Shown one piece after another: positions 61,046-64,000 of a stretch of DNA of 64,000 nucleotides (positions are counted from its first letter, which is position 1; the number at the start of each line of letters is the position of its first letter). The position numbers and the translations under genes were made by a program. This DNA is from Brevibacterium moorei (GTDB lineage: Bacteria > Actinomycetota > Actinomycetes > Actinomycetales > Brevibacteriaceae): NCBI RefSeq assembly GCF_024580735.1, contig NZ_JANIJX010000009.1:1-64000 (forward strand), read 5' to 3'. The notes beneath the pieces are model-generated. The model did no database searches. It saw only the letters and a list, made by a program, of their open reading frames with translations, and had not been told where the DNA came from.

Positions 61046-61077
61046 CAGTACATACTAGCTATTAACTATATGCACTG
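61046..61077. promoter_or_regulatory. Inverted repeat in the LysR/transporter intergenic region
   Basis: CAGTACATA and TATGCACTG form nine-base arms with one mismatch, 14 bases apart, in a strongly AT-rich 96-base gap. Inside lies a second near-palindrome, TAGCTATTAACTA. It is a plausible LysR binding region overlapping both promoters. Confidence 0.45.
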
Positions 61078-61140
61078 GTTTTATATGTAGTCCGCTCCTA
61101 GTCTGTGGTTATCCAATTTCTTCAACGACGCAGGATTGAG

Positions 61141-62472
61141 ATGACTTCCGTGCAGAGTTCCACCGGTGCCATGCGTGCCCGGACCACTTCCGCCCCGGCT
61201 CCGGCCAGGCCCGTGAGCATGGGCAGGGCCTGGGCCGTGACCGTCATGGTCGTATTGCTCATGATGATCAACTTCGGCGACAAGGCCGTCCTGGGCCTGG
61301 CCGCAGCCCCTATCATGAAGGAGCTGGGGATCAGCGCCGCCCAGTTCGGCGCGATCTCCTCCAGTTTCTTCTTCCTCTTCAGCCTCTCCGCCCTGTTCGT
61401 CGGCTGGCTGTCCAAGCGCTTCTCGACCTTCTGGATCCTGCTGGTCCTGGCCCTGCTGTGGTCGATCACCGCGACCCCGATCATCTTCGCCGCAAGCCTG
61501 CCGATGCTCTACCTGAGCCGGATCTCGTTGGGTGCGGCCGAGGGGCCCACCAGCCCGATGACGGTCCATGCGGTGCAGAAGTGGTTCCCCGCCCGCAGCC
61601 GCGGCCTGCCGACTGCGATGACCCAGATCGGTTCGGCGCTGGGCGTCGCGATCGCCTCGCCGGTCCTGGGATACTTCATCGCCGTCCACGGCTGGCGCAG
61701 CGCCCTCGTCGTCCTGGCCATCGCCGGCGTCGTCTGGGCTGCGGCCTGGCTGTTCATCGGCAAGGAGGGGCCGCTGGAGACCCTGGCCGCCGCGGATTCA
61801 GGCGATGTGGCCAAGGACGCCCAGGCGGACGTCCGCGTGTCCTTCTGGAAACTCCTGTTCAACCGCACCACGGTGGGCCTGATGCTGGCCGGGATCGGCT
61901 GCTACTGGTTGGTCGCCGGCGGCATCGCCTGGATGCCCAGCCTGCTGGAGGCCAAGGGCTTCGACTTCACCCACGCCGCGCTCATCGCCGGCCTGCCATC
62001 GGTGGTCTCCGCCGCCTCCATGCTCATCATCCCGCCGGTCCTGGACCGGATGGTGTTCCGCGGGCGCAGCCAGCGGGCCTGCTACGGCGGCGGCCTGGCC
62101 GTGGTCATGGTGATCTCAGCGCTGTGCCTGTTCCTGGCCCCGGCCCTGACCGGCGGCGCCCTGGTGGCAGCACTCGTCATCGCCTTCGGCATCGGCGGGG
62201 TGACATTCCCGCTGACCTTCCTGGTGCTGGCCCAGTACAGCCCGGTCAAATCCCGCGGCGCCCTGCAGGCCACGACCACGGCGGTCGTCACCTTCACCGG
62301 CGTCATCGCCCCCGCCGCGATCGGCGCACTGCTGACCTCGGCCGGGTCCATGGCCGCGGGCGCGAACACCGTGTTCCTGGTCTCCGGGGTCCTGGTCGCC
62401 GTCTGCACCGCCATCGGCGTTCCCTTGATCCATCCCGCTGCCACCATCGCCAAGCTGGGCGTCAAGGCCTGA
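61141..62472 (+). CDS. MFS transporter, anion:cation symporter (ACS)-like
   Basis: The 443-residue protein has twelve helices, with ACS-type features: NFGDKAVLGLAAAPIMKELG in helix one, LSRISLGAAEGPTSPMTVHAVQKWFPARSRGLPTAM, and GVTFPLTFLVLAQYSPVKSRGAL. ACS members move organic anions. ATG 61141 follows AGGATTGAG. The sulfatase gene starts 36 bases after its stop, so it may import the sulfated compound or its acid product, under the divergent LysR regulator. Confidence 0.86.
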   Translation: MTSVQSSTGAMRARTTSAPAPARPVSMGRAWAVTVMVVLLMMINFGDKAVLGLAAAPIMKELGISAAQFGAISSSFFFLFSLSALFVGWLSKRFSTFWILLVLALLWSITATPIIFAASLPMLYLSRISLGAAEGPTSPMTVHAVQKWFPARSRGLPTAMTQIGSALGVAIASPVLGYFIAVHGWRSALVVLAIAGVVWAAAWLFIGKEGPLETLAAADSGDVAKDAQADVRVSFWKLLFNRTTVGLMLAGIGCYWLVAGGIAWMPSLLEAKGFDFTHAALIAGLPSVVSAASMLIIPPVLDRMVFRGRSQRACYGGGLAVVMVISALCLFLAPALTGGALVAALVIAFGIGGVTFPLTFLVLAQYSPVKSRGALQATTTAVVTFTGVIAPAAIGALLTSAGSMAAGANTVFLVSGVLVAVCTAIGVPLIHPAATIAKLGVKA

Positions 62473-62508
62473 CCGGCACCCACCGTACAAACAAGCGAAA
62501 GGCAATCC

Positions 62509-64000
62509 GTGTCCAATCTCAAACACATCGCGCCCGCCCCGGCCGAGGCCCGCAAGCACCTGCCGATCGCCGATGAATGGGGCCCGGTCAACACCTCGCG
62601 GGACCTCGCCGGGGCGCAGACCGTCGGCCTGGGCTCGGCCGCCCGTGACCACGCCGGACCCAATGTCCTCATCGTGCTGCTCGACGATATGGGTTTCGGC
62701 GCCAGCTCGCCCTACGGCGGGCCCTGCCGGATGCCCACGGCCGAACGCCTGGCCGAGTCCGGCCTGCGCTACACCCGGTTCCACACCACCGCACTGTGCT
62801 CGCCCACCCGGCAGTCTCTGATGACCGGGCGGAACCATCACGCGGTCAATATGGCCGGCATCACCCATATGGCCACCTCGGTCCCCGGCTACACCTCCGT
62901 GCGGCCCAACACCGCGGCGACTCTGCCGGAAGTGCTACGCCTCAACGGTTACGCCACCGGGGCGTTCGGCAAAATGCACCAGACCCCACAGTGGGAATCG
63001 ACCCCGGCGGGGCCCTTCGACCGCTGGCCGACCGGGGAGGGCTTCGAGAGGTTCTACGGTTTCCTCGACGGGGAATCCGACCAGTACAACCCCCTGCTCT
63101 ACGACGGCACCGTGCCCGTGGAGAAACCGGACGACCCGGACTACCACTTCAGCGTCGACATCACCGATCACGCGATCGACTGGGTGCGGATGCAGAACAC
63201 GCTGGCCCCGGACAGGCCGTTCTTCTGCTATCTGTCCTTCGGCGCCACCCACGCCCCGCACCACGCCCCGCAATCCTGGATCGAGAAGTACCGGGGCCGC
63301 TTCGACGCCGGCTGAGACGCCGAACGCGAACGCATCCTTGACTCCCAGCAGGCGCTGGGCGTGGTGCCCGAGGCCGCGGAACTCACTACCCGCCACGCGG
63401 AGATCCCCGCCTGGGCGGACTTAAGCGACAAGGAGCGGATGGTCGCCGCCCGGCTGATGGAGGCCTACGCCGGCTTCGCCGAACACACCGACCACCAGGT
63501 GGGCAGGCTGCTCGATGCTCTCGAAGGGATCGACCGGCTGGAGAACACACTGGTCTTCTACATCCTGGGCGACAACGGGGCCAGTGCCGAGGGCGGGATC
63601 CACGGCACCATCAACGAGAAGGCCTCGCTCAACGGCGTCCACCATTCGCTGGACGAGGTGATCGAACGGCTCGACGAGATCGGTTCCGAGACCTCGTTCA
63701 ACCACTATCCGGCCGGCTGGGCACACGCCATGGACACCCCCTATCAGTGGACCAAGCAGGTCGCCTCCCGCTGGGGCGGCACCCGGGTGGGGATGATCGT
63801 GCACTGGCCCGCCGGGATCGGGCAGGTGGGCGGGGTGCGCAACGACTGGCGCCACGTCAACGACATCTATCCGACCGTGCTCGAGGCCCTGGGTCTACCC
63901 GTGCCGGAAACGGTCGCCGGAGTGTCCCAGCAGCGCCTCGACGGCACCAGCATGACCGGTACCTTCGCCGCGGACACAGTGCGGGAATCCGGGGTGGTGC
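62509..64000 (+). pseudogene. Cys-type sulfatase with in-frame TGA, 3' end beyond the window
   Basis: The reading from GTG 62509 is a type I sulfatase. Metal-binding aspartates lie in VLLDDMGFG, the formylglycine signature CSPTR has its cysteine at residue 97, and GDNGAS supplies the later metal site. Codon 269 (63313-63315) is TGA, in a spot reading RFDAG-stop-DAERER; related arylsulfatases, as I recall them, have tryptophan here, one base away. The same frame then stays open with good sulfatase sequence to position 64000. It is thus a nonsense mutant or an error, rather than two genes. Substrate is unknown; the ACS-like transporter upstream is a likely partner. Confidence 0.8.

Noticed and set aside
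63313..63315. Selenocysteine codon in the sulfatase
   Set aside because: The position is expected to be tryptophan and is not catalytic, and no selenocysteine-insertion hairpin was recognised after the TGA. A nonsense change is simpler.
1..64000. CRISPR array, tRNA or rRNA genes
   Set aside because: No regularly spaced repeats, cloverleaf-like segments or rRNA-like stretches were recognised by eye. A tRNAscan or CRISPR finder run would settle it.

Overview
The window is high-G+C chromosomal DNA with short intergenic gaps, many GTG starts and 1-8 base start/stop overlaps. It carries actinobacterial families (a DUF222/HNH relative, OFA and HPP proteins, FCD-type GntR regulators), so it is most likely an actinomycete-grade Actinomycetota. 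I cannot name a genus. No rRNA, tRNA or CRISPR array was seen.

Layout. 1-1256: one end of a probable IS3-family element that has cut off the HNH end of a DUF222 gene. 1.6-7.3 kb: a CocE/S15 hydrolase followed by an OpuC-like quaternary-amine ABC transporter. 7.3-12.7 kb (minus): solute-binding lipoprotein, TetR regulator, amino-acid dehydrogenase and ThDP decarboxylase, with a perfect 16-bp palindrome upstream, divergent from a DUF885 peptidase-like gene. 14.5-28.2 kb: a defence-type island with a HigBA-like toxin/antitoxin pair; a minus-strand six-gene type I restriction operon (HTH protein, hsdM, hsdS, hsdR, an unrecognised 586-aa repeat protein, a 62-aa small protein); then a lipoprotein, a membrane protein and a winged-helix-like protein of unknown function.

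28.6-38 kb: acyl-CoA ligase and cyclase, HPP and OFA membrane proteins, and an enoyl-CoA hydratase/CoA-transferase pair divergent from a GntR regulator and a GntP permease. 38-57.8 kb: a large sugar-acid locus. The minus-strand genes 49.4-42.5 kb give a complete non-phosphorylative L-fucose route: fuconate dehydratase, sugar porter, mutarotase, lactonase, fucose dehydrogenase, 2,4-diketo-3-deoxyfuconate hydrolase and 2-keto-3-deoxyfuconate dehydrogenase. The plus-strand genes at 38.2-42.3 kb (ketoglutarate-semialdehyde dehydrogenase, XylX-like dehydratase, two GntR regulators) look like a pentonate branch to 2-oxoglutarate, for example from D-arabinose. An MHS transporter, an Ldh-family oxidoreductase, an 887-aa UxaA-like hydrolase and a TRAP transporter complete it. 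Three promoters of this locus share paired TATAGG boxes exactly 20 bp apart, which suggests one regulon.

57.8-64 kb: a GntR remnant, an AAHS-like transporter, a small membrane protein, and a LysR regulator divergent from an ACS-like transporter and a Cys-type sulfatase that carries an in-frame TGA and runs off the window. Long near-perfect hairpins follow many operons. The most promising candidates for new biology are the accessory genes of the restriction operon and the TATAGG regulon.
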